Counted from the first letter of the stretch, positions 41,787-50,634 are shown. The stretch is DNA of 64,000 nt from Hahellaceae bacterium (GCA_016716085.1 JADJWY010000005.1:372001-436000), one strand, 5' to 3'. Notes: generated by a model from the letters alone, not told the origin. Translations and numbers: made by a program.

Positions 41787-42599
41787 ATGCACCCAATTTA
41801 TCTGCCGTCCGGTTTCAGGATTGGCGCTCTCATATTGCTGGGACTTTTCATGGCACTATGGATGGGGATTCCTCAGGTCGCTGGAGCACACGCCGCTGAC
41901 GGTGAACCTCGCACCCTTAAAGTGCCCGTGAATGCGTTCCCCCCATGGATCATTGTCGACAAAAAAGGCATCCATGGTATCGACATTGATATTTTGAATG
42001 CCGTCGGCGCCAGGATGGGCCTTCGTTTTATCTACGTTGAATGCCCCTGGTTACGGTGCCTGCGACTCATGGAAGGAGGGGCCGGGGACCTGATGTCAGG
42101 GCTTTTCCGCTCTCCTGACAGGGAAAAATACCTGGCGTACATTGACCCGCCCTACTACCAGGATCCGCCCAAGGTATTCTACACCCTGGCCGATCGCCCA
42201 AAAGCCATTCACAAGTACGATGATCTCAAAGGACTCTCCATTGGCGTCGTTGCGGGAACGCTTTACTTCCCCCGTTTCGATAACGACACCCAGCTTGAAA
42301 AGCAGGTTTTTCACGAGGAGCCGCAATTGGTTCGACTGCTCGGCGCGGGCCGGATCGATACCTTTATCAGCACAGAAGTGGAGGCGGATATCCTCATCGA
42401 AAAAGCGGGGCTAAGTGGACGTTTCAACAAGTCCGTCCTTGAGGATGCCGAGTCAGGCGAAAGTTATTTCGCACTGAGCCGACTTTCAAAACACCAGGAT
42501 CTCGCGCCAGCCCTCTCCGAAACCATTCGCCAGCTCAAAGCCTCTGGCGAACTTGTTCGGATCATACAGGGCGGTCTCAGACAGGCAGTGCCTCAGTGA
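41787..42599 (+). CDS. periplasmic substrate-binding protein (family 3)
   Basis: 270 residues. A signal peptide covers residues 1-34 (LILLGLFMALWMGIPQVAGAHA). The mature part is a family 3 solute-binding fold: PWIIVDKKGIHGIDIDILNAV, the D-x-x-R-x-x-Y block SPDREKYLAYIDPPYYQDP, LSIGVVAGTLYFPRF and RLLGAGRIDTFISTEVEAD. No permease or ATPase gene lies nearby, so it may be an orphan binding protein or part of an extracytoplasmic sensor system. Relatives bind amino acids or similar small molecules. The stop overlaps the yqhA stop by 7 bases on the other strand. Confidence 0.85.
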   Translation: MHPIYLPSGFRIGALILLGLFMALWMGIPQVAGAHAADGEPRTLKVPVNAFPPWIIVDKKGIHGIDIDILNAVGARMGLRFIYVECPWLRCLRLMEGGAGDLMSGLFRSPDREKYLAYIDPPYYQDPPKVFYTLADRPKAIHKYDDLKGLSIGVVAGTLYFPRFDNDTQLEKQVFHEEPQLVRLLGAGRIDTFISTEVEADILIEKAGLSGRFNKSVLEDAESGESYFALSRLSKHQDLAPALSETIRQLKASGELVRIIQGGLRQAVPQ

Positions 42600-43087
42600 T
42601 TCTTGCGGGTGATCATATCCAGATAACCCATGGCAAACGCCGATGCCACAAAGGTCATGTGGATCATCACATACCAGTAAAGCTTGTCATTATCAATGTT
42701 GCTGGCGTCCATGAATATTTTCAGAAGGTGGATCGATGAAATCGCCACGATAGAGGCGGCCACCTTGTTTTTGAGCGTACCGGAATCAACCTTGCCCAAC
42801 CAGCTGAGTTTTTCCTTGCCATCGTCAATATTGAGCTGCGAAACAAAGTTCTCATAACCGCTGAACATCACCATGACGATCAAACCGCCCACCAACGCCA
42901 GATCCACCAGCGAGAGTATCGTCAGCACCAGATCAGCTTCTTTGACGCTGAGAATGATCGGGAGAATATGAAAAACCTCCTGAAAGAATTTTACACCGAG
43001 CAGCAATAGCGCGAGGCTCAAACCGAGATAAATGGGGGCCAGAATCCAGCGGGCTGAATACATCAGATTTTCCAGAAAACGTTCCAT
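42593..43087 (-). CDS. yqhA: YqhA family (UPF0114) inner-membrane protein
   Basis: 164 residues with about four hydrophobic helices. The start ENLMYSARWILAPIYLGLSLALL, the block LSLVDLALVGGLIVMVMFSGYENFVS and the block KVAASIVAISSIHLLKIFM match E. coli YqhA closely. The family's function is not known. ATG 43087 follows GGGAG. It is convergent with the solute-binding protein gene and divergent from the yibF-like gene; 187 bases upstream contain both promoters, with nothing else recognised. Confidence 0.9.
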   Translation of the reverse strand: MERFLENLMYSARWILAPIYLGLSLALLLLGVKFFQEVFHILPIILSVKEADLVLTILSLVDLALVGGLIVMVMFSGYENFVSQLNIDDGKEKLSWLGKVDSGTLKNKVAASIVAISSIHLLKIFMDASNIDNDKLYWYVMIHMTFVASAFAMGYLDMITRKNH

Positions 43088-43274
43088 GTGGTCTCCCTGA
43101 GAACCAAAGTGTCGATCGAGTCCGAATTATGGGGATTGGCTCAGCACTTTTAAAGCCCCCCCAATGAAGACAATTTAATGAAAACCCGCATGTTTACTGG
43201 ACTCATCCCCTCGTCTGGCGTACCTTAAAGAGGCTCTTTTCCCCTTCGCAGGCTTCTACCGGAGAGATCGCGCC

Positions 43275-43898
43275 ATGCAACTTGTGGGTTCCCTGACCAG
43301 CCCTTTCGTTCGTAAAATCCGTGTTCAACTACTTGAAAAAAACATTCCTTTTTCCTTTATCGAAGACATTCCCTGGAATGCAAACACCCAGGTTGGAAAG
43401 CTTAATCCCCTGGGCAAAGTGCCTGTCCTGATTGATGAAAGTGGCCATGCCTGGTTTGACTCGCCAGTCATTGCCGAATTCGTCGAGTCACTGGAAATCC
43501 GGCCCCGCTTACTCCCGATCAAGTCACGTGCCGCGGTTGAGGTCAAACAGTTGGAAGCTCTGGCTGACGGGACCTGTGAGGCAGGTATCGCCATCTTTCT
43601 GGAGCGTAAGCGACCTGACGATAAACAAAGTCCTGAATGGATCGCACGCCAGCAAGGGAAGCTGGAGGCAGGGCTGGCGCAGCTTGCTCAGATCGCAGTG
43701 CAGGCCCAAAGCACCGGGCAGGAGTGGCTGCATAACAGTGGTTTCAGCCTCGCCGATATCGCGGCCGGGGCCATGTTGGACTGGATAGAGTTTCGTCTGC
43801 CGGAAGTGAAGTGGGCCGAAAAACATCCGGCCCTGAATGCGCTGATGAAAAAACTTAACAGCCGGGATAGCTTCAAGGAAACGATCCCGATTGCCTGA
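43275..43898 (+). CDS. yibF: glutathione S-transferase family protein, YibF-like
   Basis: 207 residues. The thioredoxin-like N-terminal domain starts MQLVGSLTSPFVRKIRV and includes NPLGKVPVLID and FDSPVIAEFVES, which line up with E. coli YibF. The SPFVRK segment supplies the Ser that binds glutathione in this branch. The all-helical C-terminal domain runs from ~85 to the end (EVKWAEKHPALNALMKKL). The true substrate is unknown. The ATG at 43275 follows GGAGAG. It converges on the SDR gene: the two stop codons are adjacent with no gap. Confidence 0.85.
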   Translation: MQLVGSLTSPFVRKIRVQLLEKNIPFSFIEDIPWNANTQVGKLNPLGKVPVLIDESGHAWFDSPVIAEFVESLEIRPRLLPIKSRAAVEVKQLEALADGTCEAGIAIFLERKRPDDKQSPEWIARQQGKLEAGLAQLAQIAVQAQSTGQEWLHNSGFSLADIAAGAMLDWIEFRLPEVKWAEKHPALNALMKKLNSRDSFKETIPIA

Positions 43899-44660
43899 TC
43901 AGGAAATCAGGTAACCACCGTCAACGTTGAGCGCCACCCCTGTGGTGTAGCTCGACGCGTTGCTGACCAGATACAGCACGGCGCCCGCCATCTCCATCGG
44001 TTCTGCGATGCGATTCATCGGCACATGCTGCAGCAGCGTTTTTAGAATAGCCTCGTTCTGGGTCAGGGTGGCGGCGAACTTTGTATCAGTGCCACCCGGT
44101 AGCAGGGCATTGACCCGAATACCCAGGCCAGCACACTCTTTCGCAAACGTTTTGGTCATACTGATAACCGACGCCTTGGTAATCGAGTAGATCCCCTGAA
44201 AATGGCCAGGGATGACGCCGTTGACTGACGCAACATTCACAATCTTACCTGACTTTTGCTTACGCATCAGTTTGCCGGCTTCCACCGACATGAAGAAATA
44301 ACCCCGTATATTCACATCCACGGTCTTCTGAAAGGCCCCCAGATCGGTATCCAGCACATGCCCAAAATAGGGGTTAGTCGCAGCATTATTGATCAGAATA
44401 TCCAGCTTACCGTGGCGCGTCCGAATCTGCTCAAACAGGGCACTGATCTGCTCCATTTCACCAATATGACACGCGAGCGCTTCGGCTGAACCGCCCGCCT
44501 CACGGATCGAGGCCGCCACTGCCTCGCAGGCCTCTTGTTTGCGACTGGAAACGATGACATGCGCGCCATAGGCCGCCAGTACGCGCGCAATCGACTCCCC
44601 AATTCCACGGCTGGCGCCGGTGACCAGCGCAATTTGCCCCGATAAATCAAAAAGATTCAT
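43899..44660 (-). CDS. short-chain dehydrogenase/reductase, DHRS4-like
   Basis: 253 residues of the classical SDR family. The cofactor site is TGASRGIGESIAR, the NNAAT turn follows, and the active site has Ser (NVASVNG) and the Y-x-x-x-K pair in GIYSITKASVIS. NADP preference is likely from the SSRKQEA loop after strand 2. It is the last gene of a minus-strand operon with an acyl-CoA dehydrogenase, an APH-fold kinase and a histidine phosphatase, so it probably reduces or oxidises a hydroxy- or oxoacyl intermediate. Ribosome site GAGGAG is strong. 20 bases separate it from the phosphatase. Confidence 0.88.
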   Translation of the reverse strand: MNLFDLSGQIALVTGASRGIGESIARVLAAYGAHVIVSSRKQEACEAVAASIREAGGSAEALACHIGEMEQISALFEQIRTRHGKLDILINNAATNPYFGHVLDTDLGAFQKTVDVNIRGYFFMSVEAGKLMRKQKSGKIVNVASVNGVIPGHFQGIYSITKASVISMTKTFAKECAGLGIRVNALLPGGTDTKFAATLTQNEAILKTLLQHVPMNRIAEPMEMAGAVLYLVSNASSYTTGVALNVDGGYLIS

Positions 44661-44680
44661 AAATGACTCCTCAGTGTCCG

Positions 44681-45382
44681 TCAGCGCAAGGTTACCAGTG
44701 TGCGGTCGGCACCTTGCTGTAGATAATGATATTGATTGAAATAACCCAGCGAGCGGCGACCACCCTGTTGTGAAAACTGGATTTTGGTAATTGAAGCGTT
44801 TGCGATAGACCAGTTCATCTGAAAGGCATAAGCAGGACTCAGGCTCAGCAGACGCTCCAGCATCGCGGTAATCGGCCCGCCGGAGGTCACAATTGCCACG
44901 TTCGTTCCACTTTCGGCTGATTCAATCACTGAATCCAGTGCGGCATTGACGCGCGCTGAGAAATCAGGCCAGGACTCAACCACGCCCCCCCAGTCCTGAT
45001 CCGTCCAGGCGGTCACCACTTTTTCGAACACCCGCTGAAAGACAGCCAAACGATCCACTCTCGCCGCAAGGTAGTCTTGTATCAGGGCGTCGTGTTCGGC
45101 CAATCGTGGCAACAATGCGGCGGTCAGACGGACATGATCAAACTCATTGAATCGCGGTTCCTGTGCCACATCGGTTGCCAGCCCCATGGCTTCCAATGCC
45201 AGTGCAGCCGTGTCGACCTGGCGTTCCAGGCTTCCTGTCACCCAGCGATCAATGTGCAGGCCCTTTTCCCGCCAATAATGGCCGAGTCGGCTCCCCTGAA
45301 GGCGACCGATCTCAGAAAGACGATCATAGCGGCTACTGCCAAAGCTGGCCTGACCATGGCGAACAAGGTAAATGGCACCCAT
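44681..45382 (-). CDS. histidine phosphatase superfamily protein (atypical second catalytic site)
   Basis: 233 residues. The N-terminal YLVRHGQASFG holds the phosphoacceptor RHG, and RLSEIGRLQGSRLGHY is typical. The second catalytic block, normally HGG, reads VAIVTSGGPITAM, so the conserved His is replaced by Ser. The other residues of the fold are intact. Members linked to acyl-CoA dehydrogenase operons often show this TSGG form as far as I recall, so it may be a subfamily trait. A phosphatase beside an APH-type kinase suggests phosphoester chemistry on an acid substrate. Its ATG shares one base with the kinase stop (TGATG). Confidence 0.8.
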   Translation of the reverse strand: MGAIYLVRHGQASFGSSRYDRLSEIGRLQGSRLGHYWREKGLHIDRWVTGSLERQVDTAALALEAMGLATDVAQEPRFNEFDHVRLTAALLPRLAEHDALIQDYLAARVDRLAVFQRVFEKVVTAWTDQDWGGVVESWPDFSARVNAALDSVIESAESGTNVAIVTSGGPITAMLERLLSLSPAYAFQMNWSIANASITKIQFSQQGGRRSLGYFNQYHYLQQGADRTLVTLR

Positions 45383-46437
45383 CAGCGATCAATCCTTTGT
45401 TGCAAATAGCCCTGCATGAAATTCACGAGCTGTCCAAACCCGGCAAAGCGTTTGTCTTGTGTCTGCTTGTGATAGTAGCGGTAATAAATTTGCTGAATAA
45501 TGACGACCAGACGGAAAAGTCCGAAGACTTCATAGAATTTGAAGCTGGCAGGTTTTAGGCCGGACAAAGACAGGTAACGATCAACCAGTTCCTGACGGCT
45601 CATCATGCCTGGCAAATGGGTCGGTTGACGACGCATAAGCTGGAGTGGCGCAGGATCATCCGCGTGGATCCAATAGGCCAGACTGTTACCCAGATCGAGT
45701 AAAGGGTCGCCAATCGTTGCCATTTCCCAGTCCAGCACGCCGACGATAGTCATGGGGTTATCGGCGTCCAACACCAGATTGTCGAAACGATAATCGTTAT
45801 GCACCAGACACTGACGGATCTGCGCTGGCCGATGTGTTTCGAGCCAATCGATGATGCCCTCGTAATCCGGCACATCGGGCGTGACCGCTTTGCGATAACG
45901 ATCAACCCATCCGCTGACCTGGCGCTCAACGAAATCGCCGGGGCGCGCCAGAGTCTTCAATGAGGTGGCCTCCCAATCGACCTGGTGCAGATCGACCAGC
46001 CGCTGGATCATGTTCTCGCAAAGCTGATGCGCTGCATCCGAAGACAGCGTCATTTCTTTCGGCAAATTGGTTCTCAGGATAATTCCTTCCAACCGTTGCA
46101 TCACATAGAATTCGCTACCGATAATGGACTCGTCCTCACAAAACGCGAGCATCTTCGGGACAAAGGGGTAGACCGATTGCAAGCCCTGCATGACCTGAAA
46201 CTCACGCCCCATATCATGTGCTGACTTGGCCTTGTGACCAAAAGGCGGTCGCCGCAGGACCATCTGCCGGTTGTCGAAACTCAACAAATACGTCAGATTC
46301 GAGGCACCACCCGGAAATTGCGAAATCGTTAACGTGCCGTGCAAATCGGGTAACTGATGTTTCAACCAGGCTTCTACTGCCGCAACATCCAGCTCCTCGC
46401 CCTGCCGTATCGCCCCTGCACTGTCCTGCACGCTCAT
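45382..46437 (-). CDS. aminoglycoside-phosphotransferase-fold kinase, ACAD10/11-associated type
   Basis: 351 residues. The ATP site and catalytic loop are clear: FPGGASNLTYLLSF, CLVHNDYRFDNLVLD (H-x-D-x-x-x-x-N) and VGVLDWEMATIGDPLLDLG (the metal-binding D-W-E), as in choline kinase and APH proteins. In human ACAD10/11 and in Pseudomonas putida LvaA this domain phosphorylates the hydroxyl of 4-hydroxyacyl-CoA, after which an acyl-CoA dehydrogenase-like partner removes the phosphate. Here the partner is the adjacent acyl-CoA dehydrogenase, joined by ATGA (46434-46437). I infer the same pathway. Confidence 0.85.
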   Translation of the reverse strand: MSVQDSAGAIRQGEELDVAAVEAWLKHQLPDLHGTLTISQFPGGASNLTYLLSFDNRQMVLRRPPFGHKAKSAHDMGREFQVMQGLQSVYPFVPKMLAFCEDESIIGSEFYVMQRLEGIILRTNLPKEMTLSSDAAHQLCENMIQRLVDLHQVDWEATSLKTLARPGDFVERQVSGWVDRYRKAVTPDVPDYEGIIDWLETHRPAQIRQCLVHNDYRFDNLVLDADNPMTIVGVLDWEMATIGDPLLDLGNSLAYWIHADDPAPLQLMRRQPTHLPGMMSRQELVDRYLSLSGLKPASFKFYEVFGLFRLVVIIQQIYYRYYHKQTQDKRFAGFGQLVNFMQGYLQQRIDR

Positions 46438-47651
46438 GACCGCCCCCCTTTATATTTATTCAATTCGAGCTTGGCAATCATGCCACGATGCACCTCATCC
46501 GGGCCATCAGCCAGACGGAGCACCCGACCATAAGCAAACAGGGCAGCCAATGGAAAGTCTTCGCTTAAGCCTCCACCGCCGTGGATTTGAATGGCCTGAT
46601 CGGCAATGCGTTGTAAAACATTCGGGGCGACCACCTTAATGGCAGAAATATCCGTCAGGGCACCAAAAACACCGAGCCGATCGATGCGATCTGCCGCCTG
46701 TAACGTCAAAAGACGGGCCATATCGATATCAATTCTCGCATTCGCAATGATGTCACGGTTGCCGCCCAGATTGGTTAGCGGCTTACCAAAAGCGACACGC
46801 TCAGTCGCTCGCTTGCATAGCAATTCGAGCGTGCGCTCAGCAGCGCCAATGGCGCGCATACAGTGGTGTATGCGCCCCGGTCCCAAACGTCCCTGGGCGA
46901 TCTCAAAGCCACGCCCCAAACCAGCAATGATATTGTCTTTCGGCACCCGCACATTGTCGAAATGCACCTCGCCATGCCCATAGGGCTCATCCAGCGTGCC
47001 AAAGACTTGCAGCATGCGCACCACCTTTACGCCCGGCGCGTCACGGGGCACGATCACCATCGAGTGCTGAACGTGTTTGCCTGCGGTCGGGTCCGTCAGA
47101 CCCATAAAAATGAAAAACTGACAATTAGGGTGACCGGCATTAGTGGTCCACCATTTCTTGCCATTCACCACAACCTCATCGCCATCCGCAACGATCGTGC
47201 CCTGCATATTCGTGGCATCTGAGGACGCGACATCCGGTTCGGTCATGGCAAAAGCCGAACGGATTTCGCCCGCCAACAACGGCTCCAGCCAGCGCTTTTT
47301 CTGCGCCTCAGAGCCATAACGCACCAGCACTTCCGCATTGCCGGTATCCGGCGCATTACAGTTGAACACTTCCGAGGCAATGAAGCTGCGTCCCATCTCT
47401 TCCGCGACCGGGGCATATTCGAGATTCGTCAAACCTGCGCCATATTCCGGCTCCGGCAGGAAAAGATTCCAAAGTCCTTCCGCTTTCGCTTCCCGTTTCA
47501 GCGTCTCCATGATCGGAGGCTGGGTCCAGGCCTGCCCGGGCTGTTTCAGCCAGGCATAGTATTCGGCTTCTGCCGGAATGATCCGATCTCTGACAAAAGA
47601 TCGCACCTTTTTGATCATCGCTTTCGAACGTTCGTTATATTCAAAATTCAT
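46434..47651 (-). CDS. acyl-CoA dehydrogenase, ACAD10/11-like
   Basis: 405 residues. The ATG at 47651 is chosen because AGGAGG lies nine bases before it; the ATG at 47657 is only three bases from that site. FAD-fold marks: FAMTEPDVASSDATNMQGTI, VVNGKKWWTTNAGHPNCQFFIFMG, RLGPGRIHHCMRAIGAAERTLELLCKRA and the C-terminal IQIHGGGGLSEDFPLAALFAYGR ending DGPDEVHRGMIAKLEL. This ending is that of the ACAD10/11 and related bacterial group rather than of FadE. It leads an operon with the kinase, phosphatase and SDR, and is divergent from a LysR regulator. Confidence 0.9.
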   Translation of the reverse strand: MNFEYNERSKAMIKKVRSFVRDRIIPAEAEYYAWLKQPGQAWTQPPIMETLKREAKAEGLWNLFLPEPEYGAGLTNLEYAPVAEEMGRSFIASEVFNCNAPDTGNAEVLVRYGSEAQKKRWLEPLLAGEIRSAFAMTEPDVASSDATNMQGTIVADGDEVVVNGKKWWTTNAGHPNCQFFIFMGLTDPTAGKHVQHSMVIVPRDAPGVKVVRMLQVFGTLDEPYGHGEVHFDNVRVPKDNIIAGLGRGFEIAQGRLGPGRIHHCMRAIGAAERTLELLCKRATERVAFGKPLTNLGGNRDIIANARIDIDMARLLTLQAADRIDRLGVFGALTDISAIKVVAPNVLQRIADQAIQIHGGGGLSEDFPLAALFAYGRVLRLADGPDEVHRGMIAKLELNKYKGGRS

Positions 47652-47769
47652 CGTCATTTGCCTCCTGAAAACCCGGAAGGACTGCCTTTGATACTTCCGT
47701 TAACTGGAATCAGTCTAGCGAAAGGCCTATCATCTATCTAATGAATAATATGGATGCAGAGTTATTCAA

Positions 47770-48699
47770 ATGGCAAATATCAGTCGAATTGACCTCAACC
47801 TTTTTCCGGTGTTTGAGGCCATTTATCGTGAAGGCAGCATTACCGCTGCGGCAGAGGTTCTGCATTTGACCCAACCCGCCGTGAGCCATGCACTGGGACG
47901 ACTCCGCAGCACCATAGGGGATGAATTGTTTCAGCGTACCAGCCGGGGGGTGAAACCAACTGCAGTGGCGAACCAATTGATCACTCCGGTCAGGCAGGCT
48001 CTCACGCAACTGCAGCAGGGGCTTCAGAATGCCCAGACCTTTAATGCCAGTCAGCTGGCTAAGAATTTCAGGCTTAGCCTGCGTGATATGATGGAAGCCT
48101 TACTGATGCCGTCGCTGGTGGCCAGTTGTCAAAAAGATGCTCCAGAGGTGACCTTTAACTGCCTGAGTGTCAGCCGGGAGAATATTGTTCACGATCTTTC
48201 GAGCGGCCGGATTGATCTGGCAGCCGATGCCTGGATTCCCCATGATGACAGTGTGATTCACAAACGGATATTGGAAGATCATCTGGTATGCCTGATGCGA
48301 GTTGACCATCCGCTGCAGCAGGAAGAATGGGATTTGCATCAAATGCTCAAATGGCCGCACATACAGGTGTCCTCGCGGGAAAATGGCCAGGGACTGGAAG
48401 ACGTTCTGCTGGCACGGCACGGCCTCAAGCGTAAAATCGGCGTCAGAAGCGCCCACTATTTTGGATCTGCTCAGATGGCCAGCCAAAGCAACCTGCTGAT
48501 GTGTGTCCCATCGAGCTTTGGCCAATTCCTGGTTGCCCATCACCCGCTGGTTATCAAGCCTTTTCCGCTAACGACCGCCAGTCTGGACTACTACCTTTAT
48601 TGGCATCGGGATCAGGAGCATTCACCACCCCTGGCCTGGTTACGCGACAAGGTATTTCAGTTGATTCCCGGCTCGATCAACGAAAACTCCCGTACCTGA
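47770..48699 (+). CDS. LysR-family transcriptional regulator
   Basis: 309 residues. The N-terminal winged helix is RIDLNLFPVFEAIYREGSITAAAEVLHLTQPAVSHALGRLR, with residues 15-50 forming the DNA-reading helices; a ligand-binding domain (~95-300) follows. It is divergent from the ACAD / kinase / phosphatase / SDR operon, the usual layout for a LysR activator and its target. In the gap, ACTGGAATCAGT (47703-47714) is a short inverted repeat and CATCTAT..ATGGATG (about 47731-47757) an imperfect one; either might be a binding site. The 3' end overlaps the exonuclease gene on the other strand by 43 bases. Confidence 0.9.
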   Translation: MANISRIDLNLFPVFEAIYREGSITAAAEVLHLTQPAVSHALGRLRSTIGDELFQRTSRGVKPTAVANQLITPVRQALTQLQQGLQNAQTFNASQLAKNFRLSLRDMMEALLMPSLVASCQKDAPEVTFNCLSVSRENIVHDLSSGRIDLAADAWIPHDDSVIHKRILEDHLVCLMRVDHPLQQEEWDLHQMLKWPHIQVSSRENGQGLEDVLLARHGLKRKIGVRSAHYFGSAQMASQSNLLMCVPSSFGQFLVAHHPLVIKPFPLTTASLDYYLYWHRDQEHSPPLAWLRDKVFQLIPGSINENSRT

Positions 48700-49163
48700 T
48701 GCCAGGTTTCCAGCAAGATACGGGCATCATTGCCCGCACGATGGGTGTCCCAACCGGTATCTTTGATAACGTGCTTACGAATCTCTGACCACCGCGCCAT
48801 TTGCTGGGTGTTCAACAAGTGGGTGATCGACTCAAGACGAAACGTCGGCTGCACCCGCGCCGCTTTGAACAGGCGATGAAACCAAAAGCTGTCATAACTC
48901 CAGGCATCACAATAGCAGACCGCGGGAATGTGTTGATTTAGCAAGTGTGCCACCTCCACCGCGTTCGTGCCCTCCGCTTCGAGTTGGTTGCGGGTCAGAC
49001 CGTGAAGATGCTCCGCTTCAATCGACCAGTCACTCCAAAGGGGAGCGGGTCGAATCAACCAACTCTGCACGCCGCCCTGTTGCGAGGCGATCCCGACTTC
49101 AATCGGATAACTACTAATCAGATCGAGGCTTGACGCCTCAAAATCAATAAAAATCGGTTCCAC
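48657..49163 (-). CDS. DEDD-type 3'-5' exonuclease-like protein (paralogue 1)
   Basis: 168 residues from a GTG at 49163. The three DEDD motifs are in order: FIDFEASSLD (D-x-E), CYCDAWSYDSFW (second Asp) and HRAGNDARIL (H-x4-D), so the metal site is complete. SSYPIEVG follows the first motif, as in small RNase T/ DnaQ-fold proteins. A second protein at 57.0-57.6 kb has the same pattern. Substrate (RNA, DNA or a nucleotide adduct) is unknown. It follows a hypothetical membrane-protein gene by 16 bases on the same strand and overlaps the lysR gene. Confidence 0.82.
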   Translation of the reverse strand: MEPIFIDFEASSLDLISSYPIEVGIASQQGGVQSWLIRPAPLWSDWSIEAEHLHGLTRNQLEAEGTNAVEVAHLLNQHIPAVCYCDAWSYDSFWFHRLFKAARVQPTFRLESITHLLNTQQMARWSEIRKHVIKDTGWDTHRAGNDARILLETWHQVREFSLIEPGIN

Positions 49164-49179
49164 CTGTCACCGCTCATCA

Positions 49180-49782
49180 TTATTGCTTCCCTGCCAAACC
49201 GCCCTGGCGTTCCACCCGGGCAACCTGCGCGTTAACCCAGTCGGAGATCAACTTGGCGGTGCCGCCTCCCAGCGGGGTATAGACCAGACTATCTCCTGCG
49301 ACTTCTGGCCAATAAACAAGCATACTCTGCTTGCCTTCATCGTCGCTATAGTAAATGACCGACATGACACCGGGCCGCGAGTCGACCAGATATTTGATGG
49401 TTTCCTTCTGAGCATGATCGGCCAGACTGATGGTTACCGGCAGGGGATATCGGTCAAACTGAGACGAGTGAATCAGGGCATTGGTCAGGAAGTTTCGCAA
49501 AGCCAGAAAATCCTGATTGCCAGGCTCTGCCAGCCAGCCTTCAGCCTCACTGGCGGCAATGACCCACTCAACACTGGTCTCCTCCACATTGCGGGTAGCC
49601 TGTGGCGCGATACCTGCGGCAGGCGCAGGAAGTTCGTTCAGCCACGCCAGCGGATCATCCCAACCCTCCTGACGGAAATCGGGCCACAGTTGTATCAGAA
49701 CGACGGCCGCCGCGACCATGGCACTGATCAGCAAGGATGCACTGCGAGAGGCCGCAGCAGGTTTATGCTTGTCCGGGCTCAT
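49180..49782 (-). CDS. hypothetical protein with one N-terminal membrane segment
   Basis: 200 residues. After a basic start (PDKHKPAAASR) one hydrophobic helix (~16-33, SLLISAMVAAAVVLIQLW) anchors the protein with its bulk outside the cytosol. No family is recognised. The periplasmic part contains IVYTP-like strands (SMLVYWPEVAGDSLVYTPLGG) and a YYSDDEGKQ turn, with a final basic stretch. Codon use looks like the neighbours. ATG 49782 follows GGGGT. It is probably co-transcribed with the exonuclease gene; no role is proposed. Confidence 0.6.
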   Translation of the reverse strand: MSPDKHKPAAASRSASLLISAMVAAAVVLIQLWPDFRQEGWDDPLAWLNELPAPAAGIAPQATRNVEETSVEWVIAASEAEGWLAEPGNQDFLALRNFLTNALIHSSQFDRYPLPVTISLADHAQKETIKYLVDSRPGVMSVIYYSDDEGKQSMLVYWPEVAGDSLVYTPLGGGTAKLISDWVNAQVARVERQGGLAGKQ

Positions 49783-49876
49783 ATAACCCCCTTTGTTTTA
49801 GCCTGCGCTCCTATTCAGCTATAGCAGACTTTCAGGATCTTTGCCCAACTCAACAGATCACGACGCTGGCTTTTTT

Positions 49877-49885
49877 TGATACAAT
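49877..49885 (+). promoter_or_regulatory. candidate extended -10 promoter for queC
   Basis: TGATACAAT (extended -10 with TACAAT) lies 30 bases before the queC ATG at 49915. No good -35 is visible and no preQ1 riboswitch was recognised in the leader. Confidence 0.4.
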
Positions 49886-49914
49886 GCCGTCAGATCAATT
49901 AAGAGCGATGCGCT

Positions 49915-50598
49915 ATGTCCCAAATCCCCTCATCCGATAGAGCGCCTGAGGCGGTTGTGGTGATCTATTCCGGCGGGATGGACTCCTACACACTGCTCAA
50001 TCGTTACAAGATGCAAGGCTGCACGCTCTATGCCTTGTCCTTCGACTATGGCCAGCGTCACAAGAAAGAACTGCGCTATGCCGGCCAGGTCTGCCAGACG
50101 TCGGGAATCCCGCATAAAATCATCGACATCGGCCAGATCAATCAACTGCTTGCAGGCTCTTCACTCACGGACAATATTCAAGTGCCCGAAGGCCACTATG
50201 AAGACCAGAGCATGCGCAGCACAGTGGTGCCTAACCGCAATATGATCATGTTGTCGCTGGCGATCGGATATGCCGTATCGGTCAGGGCCACCAAGGTTGC
50301 CTATGGCGCTCATGGCGGCGATCATGCGATTTACCCGGACTGTCGTCCCGATTTCGTTGCCAAAATGAACGCCGTGGCCGCCGTGGCCAATTATGACCCG
50401 GTCGTTATTTCTGCCCCCTACCTACACTGGACCAAAACCGAAATCCTGCGGGAAGGTCTGGCCATGGGGCTCGACTACAGCCAGACCTGGACTTGCTACA
50501 ATGGTAGAGAGCAGGCCTGTGGCCGATGTGGCTCCTGTGTTGAGCGCCTCGAAGCCTTCGCCGCCAACGGGCAGACGGATCCACTCTGTTACGAGTAG
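49915..50598 (+). CDS. queC: 7-cyano-7-deazaguanine synthase QueC
   Basis: 227 residues. It turns 7-carboxy-7-deazaguanine into preQ0 with ATP and ammonia, a step of queuosine synthesis. The ATP PP-loop is VVIYSGGMDSYTLLNR, followed by FDYGQRHKKEL, the substrate region GAHGGDHAIYPDCRPDF and the zinc site C-x8-C-x2-C-x2-C in CYNGREQACGRCGSCVER. All are present. It is followed by queE 36 bases later, so the two form an operon; queD and queF are not in the window. Confidence 0.96.
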   Translation: MSQIPSSDRAPEAVVVIYSGGMDSYTLLNRYKMQGCTLYALSFDYGQRHKKELRYAGQVCQTSGIPHKIIDIGQINQLLAGSSLTDNIQVPEGHYEDQSMRSTVVPNRNMIMLSLAIGYAVSVRATKVAYGAHGGDHAIYPDCRPDFVAKMNAVAAVANYDPVVISAPYLHWTKTEILREGLAMGLDYSQTWTCYNGREQACGRCGSCVERLEAFAANGQTDPLCYE

Positions 50599-50634
50599 AG
50601 CTGCCGCTATTTATTCCGGAGATCGTTGTCCCGC

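Noticed and set aside
49783..49914. preQ1 riboswitch before queC
   Set aside because: No H-type pseudoknot or conserved preQ1 core could be seen in this leader.
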